Part shown: positions 26,961-38,804 of the stretch, in pieces
Layout: the number at the start of each line of letters is the position of its first letter
How positions within the stretch are numbered: position 1 is the stretch's first letter
DNA from: Microcebus murinus
Lineage: Eukaryota; Chordata; Mammalia; Primates; Cheirogaleidae
Assembly: GCF_040939455.1 (NCBI RefSeq)
Contig: NC_134108.1
Span: 49,103,501-49,167,500 of the forward strand
Reading direction: 5' to 3'
DNA: 64,000 nucleotides
Notes under the pieces: generated by a model
Told to the model about the DNA's origin: nothing
Databases searched by the model: none
Seen by the model: the letters and a program-made list of their open reading frames with translations, nothing else
Program-made: the position numbers and the translations under genes

Positions 26961-28121
26961 AGTTTATTTAATATTTGCCAAATATTATCATGTCAACATG
27001 TAAAATCGTCGTAAAAATATTTGTGAGGTAATTTATGTTCTTTTTTTCATACTAAGTCTCCAAAATCTGGTTGTGTATTTTATACTTCCTGCATATCTCA
27101 GTTCAATGCTAATGTTCACTGGACATACTTCATCTATATTTAGATTTCATACAGTTTACAGTTGAAGCCTAGATTCACATATGAAGTGGCTGCAGACATA
27201 CTTAAGGTTTTTTTCAATAACTGAAAAAAATGTCAGTTTTTAAATTTATATTAAAATTAATTGAAAGCCAGTTCGTCAGTTACAGTGGCCACATTGCAAG
27301 TGCTCGATAGCCACATGTAGCTAGTGGCTCCTGTGTTCCACAGCGCAGGCCTCTTTCCAGCTAGAGAGTCAGTCCCTGCCAGACCTGGATTATTTGACCC
27401 GCCACTGTCAAAGGGAAACAAGAAAATGATAGTTTTGTCAATCTGGCCTCTCCCTGTGTCCCAAATACACATTCTACCCCTTTGAATGAAATCCCTATTT
27501 TTAAAGTTCAGTGACTTCTGTACCCAAAAGAAGTGTCATACACAATGTCCTTGAGAAATTATATAGCCAGTGTAATGTTTCACAATTCATTTTGTACTAA
27601 ATGTGTACAGTTTTTAAAATTGTAACTGACACAGAAATACAAAGTGTGTTTCTTAGGCAATAGAATACTATGCATTTGGGCTACTGAAACATACCCTGTT
27701 CTGAAGGGGAATCTTTGGTTTCCTCTCGATAGAGGACTAGCCTTGGGATGACTCAAGCTCCTACCATCAAAATAAGTTACTCCTGTGCTTACCCAGTGTT
27801 TCTTGAAACTACTCTTTCCACCTCTATTCTGTGTTTTTCCTACATTTGGTTCTTGTGTTACAAATGTTGTGAACAGGTTAAGTGATGCTGAGGAGTAAAA
27901 AAGCTTCTTATTGATGATTTCCTAGAATTCTCATTATAGATTTTTGGGTTTTCATAAATGGGAGCAATAACAATGTCAGCCACAAATGGAGTCCTTCCCT
28001 TAGGCCAGGAGCCAAAGCAGGTGAATATCCTATCTTACTGTCTCAAACATTTTCCACATCGTGGCACAGGAAAAAAATAGCATTCTGTGGTTAGAGGACT
28101 CCAGGTACCTCTGGCCACAAC

Positions 28122-28945
28122 TGGTTTATTAATTTGCTAGGGCTGCTGTAACAAATACCACAGACTGAGTGGCTTAAACAACAGAAATTTATTTTCTCAG
28201 AATTCCGGAGGTTAGAAGTCCAAGATCAAGGTGTCAACAGGGTTGGTTTCTTCTGAGGCCTCCTTCCAGGCTGTTTTGTCTTGCCTGTGTCTTCACATGT
28301 TCTTCCCTCTGTGTGTCTACGTCCTGATCTCTTTTAAGAACAGGCATGTTGGATTAGCCCACCCTACCCTAATGACCTCATTTGTAATTTCACCTTCTCT
28401 TTCTTCAAATACTGTGTTTCCCTGATAATATGACATACTCATAAAATAAGCCCTAGCAGGATTTCTAAGCATTTGCACAATATAAGCCCTACCTCAAAAA
28501 TAGGACCTAGTGATGGGCGTGGCTACTCAATGTATCTATCCGCACAACCCACCCATGCATTTCGTGGCAGAGCGGCAAAGAAGATGAACAGCTATTCTCA
28601 TCTGTCCCATGTGAGCTGTATTGCTCAACATGAGAGATTGGGACCAATGGTCCTAAAGGAAATAGAGTCGCAAGAAATTCAGGATGGAATTTGGGGTTTG
28701 GAGAGTTATGATGATGTTCCAGAAGAAGATGACTTAACTATATTTGAATAAATGTAGATTGTTGTACCATACTTAAAAAAAATAACATATCCCCTGAAAA
28801 TAAGCCCTAGGGTGTCTTCTTGAGGAAAAATAAATATAAGACCCTGTCTTATTTTTGGGGAAACAGGGTACAGTCCCGTTCTGAGGTACCAGGGGTTAGA
28901 ACATCATGTGAATTGAGGGGGCGGGCACAATTGGCCTCATAACAA
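28122..28945 (+). mobile_element. MLT1-type solo LTR, split
   Basis: Parts 28122-28411 and 28869-28945 join into one old ERVL-MaLR type LTR: 'ttgctagggctgctgtaaca', 'gtggcttaaacaacagaaat', then 'ttctgaggtaccaggggtta' after the insertion. No internal retroviral genes are present, only the LTR. Exact subfamily not determined. Confidence 0.7.
28412..28868 (+). mobile_element. Tc1/mariner element inserted in the LTR
   Basis: A 457-bp insertion flanked by a TA duplication (28410-28411 and 28869-28870). Ends are inverted: CTGTGTTTCCC on the left, GGGGAAACAGGG on the right, with 'aataagccct' repeats near both ends. An ORF at 28473-28751 (92 codons) ends in an acidic tail (DDVPEEDDLTIFE). This may be a remnant of the transposase C terminus; that is inference. 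The intact ORF suggests a fairly young insertion. Confidence 0.8.
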
Positions 28946-29029
28946 CTGGCATCTGGAGTGAGAAGGGAAGCAATGTCTAGGACACACCTCTAACCCATTT
29001 GAGGTATGTCTTAATCTTCATGATATTCC

Positions 29030-29155
29030 AGTGAGGTCATGTAATATTATTATGCCTGTTTTACAGATGAGAACATCGAGGCCTAAAGAGACACAGTCCG
29101 TTGCCCAGGGTCATACAGTAAGTGGCAGCGCCAGAACTGGGGCACAGGGCTTTTG
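29030..29155 (+). repeat. MIR SINE
   Basis: 'cctgttttacagatgagaac', 'gcccagggtcatacagtaag' and 'tggcagcgccagaactggg' in the normal MIR order. Confidence 0.8.
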
Positions 29156-30539
29156 AAACAAAGTTGAATTTCTTATTACCTATGATCTGCCTAATGTAGT
29201 AGAAGCTTTTTGACTAAACTTGAGGATCTATGTCTGAAATTATAGCATACAATCATAAGCTTTCAACATAAAACAATAATAGTGAAAGTATGGTGAAATT
29301 CAGTAACTGCCATATTAATATTCACAATAGTATTTTACTACTATGGATTTAAAGGTTAATTGAAATTTACAATTGGCTGAAAGTTACTACTAAAGTGAAA
29401 ATGTCTTAGTTAACACAAACCTCTGTAAGCCCTTTTTTCAGACTTTTAACTGAGGATATTTTAAGTTTAGGACAGATTTATTTTTGTTAATCTTATAAGT
29501 ATTAAGATAAATTTTCATCCTTAGCTTTCAAACTTAAATAAGCCTGAGTTCCTAAGAATTGAAAGAAAACCTTTATCTTGCTTTTGTAAATACCAGATAA
29601 GAGGGAATGACCCCTAAAAAATCCCCCTTACCTGCCTTTTCTGAATAGCAGGTTATCAAGGAGTGACCTCCAAAAGCAGCTGGAATGTCATTGTGATAGT
29701 TTATCCTGATTTTAAATTCTTTACACATAATTAAGCAGCAGAGACTTTAGTTGACTTGAACATATACATCTGTGTGTGCGTGTCAGTGTCACTTGAAACC
29801 TATCACATTATGAAAGCTTTTAGACTAAAGCACAATCACATTTTCAATACAAAACATAAGATCTTGAACACACTTAGGTAACATTAGCAAGGGATCTTAG
29901 CTTTTATTTTGTGAGTTTGGGAAGTATTCAGTGTGAAGTGTGGAAAAGGAAAAAAATTTGAGCAGGGGTCAGGGTAGGGAACTTTTATGCTGAATTCTTA
30001 ATATCCTCTCATAAATAAGAATTTGAAGATGATGTTCCAGAATTCTTTGGCCCTTGGTTTTAGTTCACTTTTATACTTGTTATATAAAAAGTTAAACTGA
30101 ATCTTCCTTATGCTAAATCAGAGGGGTTTTTTTCCTAAAAAACAAAACAAAAAAAAAAAAACTACATTTTCAAAATCCACATCTCAGATAATTTTAGTAT
30201 GATTTTGTGACTTCTAGAAATATTTTTCTTATAATCAGTGTTTGAAGGGCAAAAGCAGTCTTATAAACAAAAATATGAGAAAGTATTTAAACTTATCCTG
30301 AACCTACTTGCAGCCTCTCAAGAGTCCCTCGTGTTATCTTGGAGTCTATGAAATCAAAATTATGCTTTGACTTCTGGGGAGGGTATTGAAAGTGCTATAA
30401 AAAGTAGCACATAGAGGGATAAGGTTGGGGGAAAGAACAGGATAGAAAGAGGGACCCAAATGTGTGATCTATCCATGAAGCTAAGACAGAAAGCTGGCAA
30501 TCATTCTTGATGGGGCCCACCCCTCACACCAGTATATCA

Positions 30540-31150
30540 CATGTTAGTTCCACCTTGAAATATCTTTTGAGTCCTTCCACTCTGCCATCCTCACTGTATA
30601 CCATGTCTCTTGCCTGGAGTCCTGCCAAGGCCTGGCTGATCTTTCTACCCTCCCCTCACCTCTTTCTCCACTAGAAGTGGCGATCTACTTGGCTCACCAT
30701 TGTCCCCTTAGCTTAGCATCCAGCAGAGTGCCTTGCTAAATGAATGGATTTGCATTATTTATTAAGACAAATAAGATCATGTCCCTGCCTAATATCCTTC
30801 TGCAGTTTATTTGTGAATAAAATCCACAATCCAGCTTCCTCGTGGGCCCCTCTTCCCAATTCTGACTTCCAGGCGCACTGGCTTTCTTGCTGTTCCCCAA
30901 ACACACCCAGCTCTTTCCTGCCTGAGGGCTTTGGGGCAGGTGCTTCTCACCTTGAAAACTGTCTGTCCCCACTCTGACTCATGACTGCTCACCTGTCAGA
31001 ATTCAAGGAGGCCCTCTAATCTCAATCAAGCCACCCTGTCATATCCTCTCATTGCATTCACTACCCCGAGGCTCAGATGTAATTAATTATTTTACATCAG
31101 TAGTTGTGTCTCTCTGGCCATTCTGCAGCCACAGCTTTTAACCCAGGACT
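30540..31150 (+). repeat. L2 LINE 3' fragment
   Basis: Follows the L2 3' layout: 'ttcttgctgttccccaaaca', 'gctctttcctgcctgagggc', 'aattcaaggaggccctctaa', then 'gttgtgtctctctgg'. Diverged, with approximate limits. Confidence 0.6.
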
Positions 31151-33049
31151 TTGTTCTTTGAACTCACTGACGTGCAGATGCAAGGTCATATTTCAGGTTG
31201 GCTTAAACATGTCACCTTCAGTGGCTGGGACCTAGTTTCTGGCTGTTGGCCCAGGAGATGAGAGGTTGGGAGGTGAGGTAAGAATGGCACTACAGAAGGC
31301 CAGAACATGGTGTGGGGCAGAGGAAAGAGGTTCCTAGCTGTCTTAGTGGCTCAGGTTTTTAACTCATGGCCACTGCTGCAGTGACTATTTGTGAAAACAT
31401 TAGAATGGATTCTTTTAAAACTGACGTTTCATGTATCAGCTCCTTATTTGATCGAATATAAACTGGTCAATGCGATTGAGCCAGTAATTTTTTCTGCCCC
31501 AAGATGATGTGCAGGAATGTGCCAGTATTTATAGTTCTATATATACATAGAATGTGAGTCATGGCTCAACAAGCACTTATGGATAAGTAGTAAGTGTATG
31601 ATTTTAGCTTTAATAGAGATCAGGTTTTTGTTTTGTTTCGTTTTTCTTGGAAGAAACTCTGTAAGTAGAACTTGGTTTGGGTCTTCTATACACTTCTTAG
31701 GGCCAGCAACATTGAATAACAGGATTTCAGAACTGAAATGGACTGAGGAGTTTGAGTAACTAAACTGCATCCATTTAAAGATGAAAAGACTGAAGGGTGG
31801 TGACTTGCAAGTTTACACCAGGCTAGTGTGAAGCAAAGCTAGATTCTGCCAAGCCTTCTGGATTCCAGACCTATATTCCCCACACTTCATGCTCTGGTGT
31901 AAGTCTGTAAGCAGCATAAATTTAAGCTCCAAGTCAGTGGGGTTTTTAGCACTGATGAACTCACTTCTGTGATCTTTCTTAAAGACATGTTTTGTGATTT
32001 GCTGTTCAGAGAGCCACATATCCCTTTTGGCTGTAACTGAAGTCATGAGTCAAGCCAGACCCTGTTGGCCCTTTGCAAATGTGGAAAGCCGGAGCAGCCA
32101 GCTGTTTGCCATCTGCTAATGAAAGGGAAATAGGATGGTTCTAAAAGCCTGGTAACCAGCTGTGGTGGACTTTAGAACGTTTTTGCACTATTTTATTTAA
32201 ATACGGGTGTGTCGTATATAGCAAATTAATTTCAAGCCAAATGACGTGTGGCACTCAAGCGCTAGCATGGGCCCAGCTGGGAGGGTGGCTGCCCTAGTTT
32301 CCTGAGTATGACCTGGCAGAGAGCAGGCACTTCCCCTCTCTTTCCTCCTTCTGCCTGCTTCTCAGCTCCAGTTGGCAGCAGGACTGTTCCCATCTTACTG
32401 CGTAATGCAAAGTGACAATAAAGGGAGAGGGAGAGCCATAGAACCCCCAGCTCTTCCTGGTCCTTGGATCTCAAGGAAAGCAACCCTCTCATTTATTCCT
32501 TGCTTAGTGTAACGGCGTCACTTCCTCTAAACAAGAAACAGCTTCTTACAACGCCAGCCTTTCATTTGTCACGTTGGATCAACATGGGTGTGGTGGAGCC
32601 CAGAACAGACCTGGGCCAGGGTGCCAGCTCTGCACTTGCTGTGGACAGGTAACGAACCTTTGTGACTCTGTTTCCTTTCTGGTAAATGGTACTGTTGTGA
32701 ACACTAAGGTGATACTCTTGAGTAGTATGACGCTCAATGAAGGCAAATTTGGTTAATATTAACTATCTGAATGACCCTGGACGATTCCCTTCACTTTAGG
32801 TGCTGTTTCCTTACGAGACCTATGAGGAAGTCGATCCTGAAGGTCTCCTGAAGCCCTTTTCAGCACTGACAGTTCCGTGGGTCCTCACTGTAAGGCATTC
32901 TTGAACACGAGGGGCTTGCGACTCTTCCACACACCCCTCCCATTTCCCCCTCTCTTAGTAGTAGTCTAAATACCCCCACCCCATCCCCTTGCCCCCTCAC
33001 TTCTCACACCCATTTGGAAGTCGCAGACTGCGGAGCTCCCAAGACTTGA

Positions 33050-33661
33050 ATCCGCGCCATTTGCCCTTGGCCCCGGTCTAAGGGCAGAGCAGTCGCCGGG
33101 GAGGCGACCCGGCGCTTGGATCCATCCTGGGGCGCTCCGGCGAGAGATGAAGAGAACGCAGACATTCCGGCGCCACCCTCGGACCCGCCAGCTTCTCCCA
33201 ACTCCCTGCCAAGCCGGGCGCCCTCTCGCCCGGCGCTCGGAGGCCCCCGAGTTGGTGCCGCGCCGTGGAGAGTGGTCCTCGCCCGGCCCGCGGGTGCGCG
33301 CTGAGGCACCCCGCGCCCCTGGCGCTCCGGCTCCGAGGTCCCCACGCCCGACCCGCTCGGAGGCCCCCAAGCGGAACGGGTGTCTGCAGCGCCACGCCCT
33401 AGAGCGCCACCCTGCAGGCGTGGGCGGGCCCGGGACTGTCCCTAGCGGGGGGAGATCGCCGGGTAATGACATGCTAATGAAGAGCGAATAAATCCTCAGC
33501 TGGGCCCTGCGCCCCGAGCCTAAGCCCACACCCCGCGGGACTCCCGAGCCGGGCGCACGCGGCAGGCCGCCCCGCATCCCGGCTTGCGCTCGGCGCCTCC
33601 CCCGCCCTCACTGGTGGCCCGCCCGGCAGGAAGCGGTGCCTCCCGGCCCCGGAGCCGCCCG
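33050..33661 (+). promoter_or_regulatory. MICAL1: MICAL1 CpG-island promoter and exon 1
   Basis: GC- and CpG-rich block that continues to about 34450. A strong donor CCG/GTAAGT at 33661/33662 probably ends the non-coding first exon, joined to the exon with the ATG at 35228. I see no TATA box at the right distance. The overlapping long ORFs on both strands lack homology and are composition effects. The exact transcription start is not visible. Confidence 0.6.
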
Positions 33662-35227
33662 GTAAGTCGTGCAGCTGAGCCAGCTGTGCGCCCCGCTGCC
33701 GGCCCGGGCCGGGGAAGGGTGGAGGTCCGGGCGCGCGGGCGCTTCCGGGAAAATGAGGCTCCGGGCGTCCGGGAACCACGCTTGACCGGTCCGGCCGGTA
33801 TCCCCTGCGCCCCGCCCTGCTCAGCCCCTCTCCAGACTTTTCCGTCCCGAGTGTTGGGTGACTCCCACCCGCCGCCAGTGCTCCAGCTCCCTCTCCATCC
33901 TTTCAGACCGCCCCATCCCTCGCACATCCTTTGTTCTGGCGCTTCCAGGCTGGGTCGCCCCTTTCTCTCCCTTCACCGAGGTCTTCCTCCTTCCACACCC
34001 CACCCCCACCGCCACCCCAAGAGGAACCTTCGCCCTTTCTTAAGTTCGGTCCGCCCTCATCCCGTAGCAGACGGCTTTAGTCTCCTGCCTCTGTGCGGCC
34101 AGCTGGGAACGGCGGGGCAGCTGGGGCCGGGGGTCTCGGAGAGCCCCAGGGGCCTGTGCCCTTTGCTGCCACCACCCCTCCTAACTGCCATGGGCAGCCG
34201 CATCCTTCATACCCTCTGATCCCTTCCGGTCCCAGCGTGAGAAAGCCCCTCCGACGTCCCTCAAGTGGCGTGGGGGCCGGAGCGAAGGAGGTGGGGACAA
34301 GAGCGGCCTTGTGTCCGGAGATTCCTGGGAGGGCGCGCAGCGGGCGGGGCGGGGTGGGGTGTTGATAGGGAGGCTGGGAGGGGCAGAGCAGCTGCTGTGG
34401 CCCCCCACTCTTCCCAAGGCCCCCTGGAGCAGGGCAAGTTCACAGCGGAAGTGTTTTGACCACAGTGAGTCAGAAATAGACCCGGGCCTTTGCTACCCAG
34501 TCAAGTTGCAACATCTCTGGCTGCTTGCTGAAGTAGTTTGGTGGTGGGAAGTGGAACCTCCCTAGGCTGAGGCTGTCTTCCCTCGCGTCAGGAGGCTAGC
34601 ACGAGTGCTGAGGAGGAAAATTTTGCCCTTGGCACGAGACACATCCCACACCCAGCATGGCACTGAGGCCATCGAGGGGCACCCAGCGTTGGGAGGTGTG
34701 GGGTGAGATGGGGCAGTATGTGTGCCCAGCGGCTGGGGTTGTGGGAATTACCTATTTCTGTCTACACGGAAAGGAAGCCTTCCTCCTGCCTTCACCGCTT
34801 CTGAAAAAGTCCCCTACGCACTACTTCCAGAACCTGGGGAAGGCAGGCTAAGAATTCCTGCCCCAGGGCTTGGAGATCCTTGGACAGGGAGGCCGAGCTG
34901 GAGACTGCCAGGGCTTCTCATATGCCCTGTGTGCCCAGGACTACTGATATTTCATTTCCAAATTTGGTAAATTTCACTTGGAGTGGACAGGATAGCATCT
35001 GTCTCTGGAGCACACAGGGCAGGGGAGTGGGCTGGAGGGAGGAGTGGAGCCAATCAGGGGTGGGCCTGGAGCTCCCTGGGGACACAAGCCTGCTCTCTTT
35101 TCCTCCTCTTCTTTTTCCCTTCCTCCTTTCTCCAGCCTCCACCCCTTCTCTTCCCTCTTTTCTAGCAGCCACTGCCTCTGCCCAGCTGTCCAGCTGCTCC
35201 CCTCCCTGGGAGCCCCAGGAGACCGCC

Positions 35228-38200
35228 ATGGCTTCACCCCCCTCCACGAACCCAGCGCACGCCCACTTTGAGAGCTTCCTGCAGGCCCAGCTGTGCCAGG
35301 ACGTGCTAAACAGCTTCCAGGGACTATGTGGGGTCCTGGGGCTGGAGCCCGGTGGGGGGCTGCCCCAGTACCACAAGATCAAGGCTCAACTCAACTACTG
35401 GAGTGCGAAGTCACTGTGGGCCAAGCTGGACAAGCGAGCAGGCCAGCCTGTCTACCAGCAGGGCCGGGCCTGCACCAGCACCAAGGTGGACATGCGGTGC
35501 CTGAGATGGGGTATGGGGAATGGGGGAGCCAGAGGAGGGGGACGGGATGCCATACCCCCACCACCCTGTGTGTTCACAGTGCCTGGTGGTGGGTGCTGGA
35601 CCTTGCGGGCTGCGGGCAGCTGTGGAGCTGGCACTGCTGGGGGCCCGTGTGGTACTGGTGGAAAAGCGCACCAAGTTCTCTCGCCACAACGTGCTCCACC
35701 TCTGGCCCTTCACCATCCATGACCTGAGGGCACTTGGTGCCAAGAAGTTCTATGGACGCTTCTGCACTGGCACCCTGGACCACATCAGTGAGCACCACGT
35801 GGTGGCCTGGAGGGGCGGGTGAGCCTGACCCTAGAGGCAGGCCAGTGGGGTGAGTGGGCAAGATTCACGTCAGCCAGGTGACCTTGAGGACTCAGGTCCC
35901 TCATCTGTAAAGCTGGCAGTTGATCTGAGTGATCTCTAAGATCTTTTCCAGCTCTGACCAGGTGCACCTGGTGCTTGGGGAGGCTATGCAGCCCTGGGTT
36001 CCCTGTTCTAATGTCCTCTTCCTTCTAGGCATCCGGCAGCTCCAGCTGCTTCTGCTGAAGGTGGCATTACTGCTGGGGGTGGAAATTCACTGGGGTGTCA
36101 CTTTTACTGGCCTCCAGCCCCCTCCCAGAAAGGGTAAGTCCTTCTATGCTCCCAGGAATCCCCACCCACCAAGCAGATCTTGGCCAGCGCCTGGGAAAGG
36201 GTGGGGCTGGGAGTCAGCTGATAATCCTTTACTAATAGTGCAGCCTTGGGCAAACCACTCTGAGCCTCAAGTTGAACATTTGCCTTTACCTGCTTTTCAT
36301 GGTGTGAAGGTGTAATCTGATAGACAATGTTTCATTGCTTTCTAAACTACAGAGTGCTTAACACATTGATTTTAGTTATTTCAGTGGTTTGTCCTGGGAG
36401 TGTAGGGGCCCCTCTGACTTCTACACCTTTGTGCCTCTCATGACCCCCTCCTCAGGGAGTGGCTGGAGTGCCCAGCTCCAGCCCAACCCCCCTGCCCAGC
36501 TGGCCAACTATGAATTCGATGTCCTCATCTCGGCTGCAGGCGGTAAATTCATCCCTGAAGGTGAGTGATCCCTTCCCTCAAAGAAGCCAGCATGTTTGGC
36601 TCCTACTGGGCCTTTCTAGGCTGTTATACCCCTCTTCTCCTGCCACTACCCATCTACTCCCACCTCTAGGCTTCAAAGTTCGAGAAATGCGAGGCAAGTT
36701 GGCTATTGGCATCACAGTCAACTTTGTGAACAGGCGCACCGTGGAGGAGACGCAGGTGCCAGAGATCAGCGGCGTGGCCAGGATCTACAACCAGAGCTTC
36801 TTCCAGAGCCTGCTCAAAGCCACAGGTCAGGACCTCCTCTTGCTGGGTTTCCCCTCCCCCTTCCTGACTGTGGGCTGGCTGCCACTTCTCCTGTCTAGAC
36901 CGGCCCTCAGTGCAGGGAATCTCAGCTTTCCCATCTTTGTGATCTCAGCAGCAAAGAAAGAACCTCTCCCCCCAGGGATTAAGCAGGCCCAGCCCCACTT
37001 GGCCACTAAGCATGAAAAGTCCTGTAAATCTCTTACAAAATGCATTTTGCTTTGTGCTTCTTTATGATATACTATAAAAATAACGTATATTGAAAACAAA
37101 ACAAACTTCAAAAAGATAGCCAGTGTTTGCTTTGGCTTTACACTGCTATGTGACCATGTGGTGCAGGTCTCCCAGCTGCCATCCCACCCATGTTTCCCTC
37201 TTTGCTCCAAGCTCTCAGGCCTCCTGGGCCTCAGATGGTCCTTTGTGCCACCAGGACTTGCAGGGTTCTGTGTGTGGAGCACTCACTGCAGTCTAAGCTG
37301 GGGATCTCAGATGTCAGGCTACAGAAGGGGTGTTTGCAGAGGGGATGCATAATCTGGAGGAGGCATATCTCCTGTCCCCTGCCTTGTTCCCCCAGGCATC
37401 GATCTAGAAAACATCGTGTACTACAAGGATGACACCCACTATTTTGTGATGACAGCCAAGAAGCAGTGCCTGCTGCGGCTGGGAGTGCTGCGTCAGGTGG
37501 GGCCCAGGCCCAGGCTAGGAGAGTATGGACAGTGGGCACCGGGAGGTAGAGGCCAGGCCTGGGTGGAGGGGGGCCCCCATCTCCCCTGGCATTAACTCCA
37601 CCCCTGCAAGCTCTTCACCCCTGGGATTTTCATGGCAACAGGAATCATATTCTGGGCTAAACACATTATACCAGCCACAGTACTACAAATGTAAGTCCAT
37701 GAGGGCAGAGATTTTTGTCTCTGTTTTTGCTTGCTGCTAATTCCTGGTGCCTAGAATGGTGCCTAATATGTAGTAAGCACCCAATGTGTATTTGCTGAAT
37801 GAATGAACTAGTTGAGCGTCTACTCTGTGCTAGGTACTGTGTTGAGAGCTAAATTTGCATTTTCTCATCTAGTTCTTATGAGTACCTTGGTGAATTAGAT
37901 GTGTTGTCTCTAAATGATGGACAAAAAATTCAGTGGCAAGTGACAGTAATGATATTTGGCTTCATGGGCAGAGCAGAGCCTGGGCCCCCCAGCAGCAGAG
38001 GAGGTGTTAAGGAAGCGGCTTTGAGAATTCCAGGCCATTGGAATTCTAGTCCCAGCTCAGCCTTCAACTGCTGTGCAGTCTAGGGCAGCCCCCTCCCTCT
38101 CTGGGCCTCAGTATGTGCACCTTCTACACCCAAGGGCATGGGACTGGTACACCGGCCCTGCTCTCAGAGGTTCTGATCTGTTGGCCATGTAGGACTGGCC

Positions 38201-38804
38201 GGAGACTGATCGGCTGCTGGGCAGTGCCAATGTAGAGCCTGAAGCTCTGCAGCGCTTTGCCCGGGCAGCTGCTGACTTCGCCACCCACGGCAAGCTGGGA
38301 AAACTAGAGTTCGCCCGGGATGCCCACGGGCAGCCTGACGTCTCTGCCTTTGACTTCACAAGCATGATGCGGGCAGAAAGTTCTGCTCGCGTGCAAGAGA
38401 AGCATGGCGCCCGCCTGCTGCTGGAACTGGTGGGGGACTGCCTGGTGGAGGTGAGGTGTTCAGGAGACATGAGGGTTTCACGGCTGGGGGAGGAAGCCGC
38501 CTAATAGGGAGGAGGGGATAAAAAAATGTCTGCTTGTTGAGGGGGAAGGGCTAAGGGCTGCTTGGTGGAGGTGAGAGGCTGCCTGGTACGGAGATGGGCC
38601 CCTGTGCAATGACCTTAGGGGGCATCTGGGCTTGATATGCTCCTGTTGGCTTCTCCCTGAGCAGTTTCCTGTTCCTCTGACTCTGCAGCCCTTCTGGCCC
38701 CTGGGCACAGGAGTGGCCCGGGGCTTCCTGGCAGCCTTTGATGCAGCCTGGATGGTGAAGCGATGGGCAGAGGGCGCTGGGCCCCTAGAGGTGTTGGCCG
38801 AACG
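35228..38804 (+). CDS. MICAL1: MICAL1 exons for the FAD monooxygenase module
   Basis: The first eight coding exons (about residues 1-429) encode most of the flavoenzyme domain. The dinucleotide-binding GAGPCG (GxGxxG) is at residues 91-96, directly after the first coding junction, and a [11 protein letters not shown] block follows. The 94-bp intron 35486-35579 lies just before the glycine motif. The domain finishes in the next two exons. Confidence 0.93.

Larger units (their letters stand above)
26961..33050. other. ZBTB24-MICAL1 intergenic region
   Basis: Holds the hAT element to 27340, a split MLT1-like LTR at 28122-28945 with a Tc1/mariner insertion, a MIR at 29030-29155 and an L2 stretch at 30540-31150. 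No spliced coding exon seen on either strand. 31190-33050 has no repeat I can name except short MIR/L3-like scraps near 31700-31850. Confidence 0.55.

Noticed and set aside
28473..28751. 92-codon ORF as a host gene
   Set aside because: Lies entirely within a Tc1/mariner element with inverted ends and a TA duplication, so it is more likely transposon-derived.
28122..28945. A full endogenous retrovirus
   Set aside because: Only LTR-like sequence is present; there are no internal genes or second LTR nearby.
32966..34565. Long ORFs on both strands around the MICAL1 promoter
   Set aside because: CpG-rich sequence lacks stop codons by chance; frames overlap one another and show no domain.
34880..35722. 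280-codon plus-strand ORF spanning the MICAL1 start region
   Set aside because: It runs through an intron and into a wrong frame; only the part from 35228 to 35485 is real MICAL1 coding sequence.
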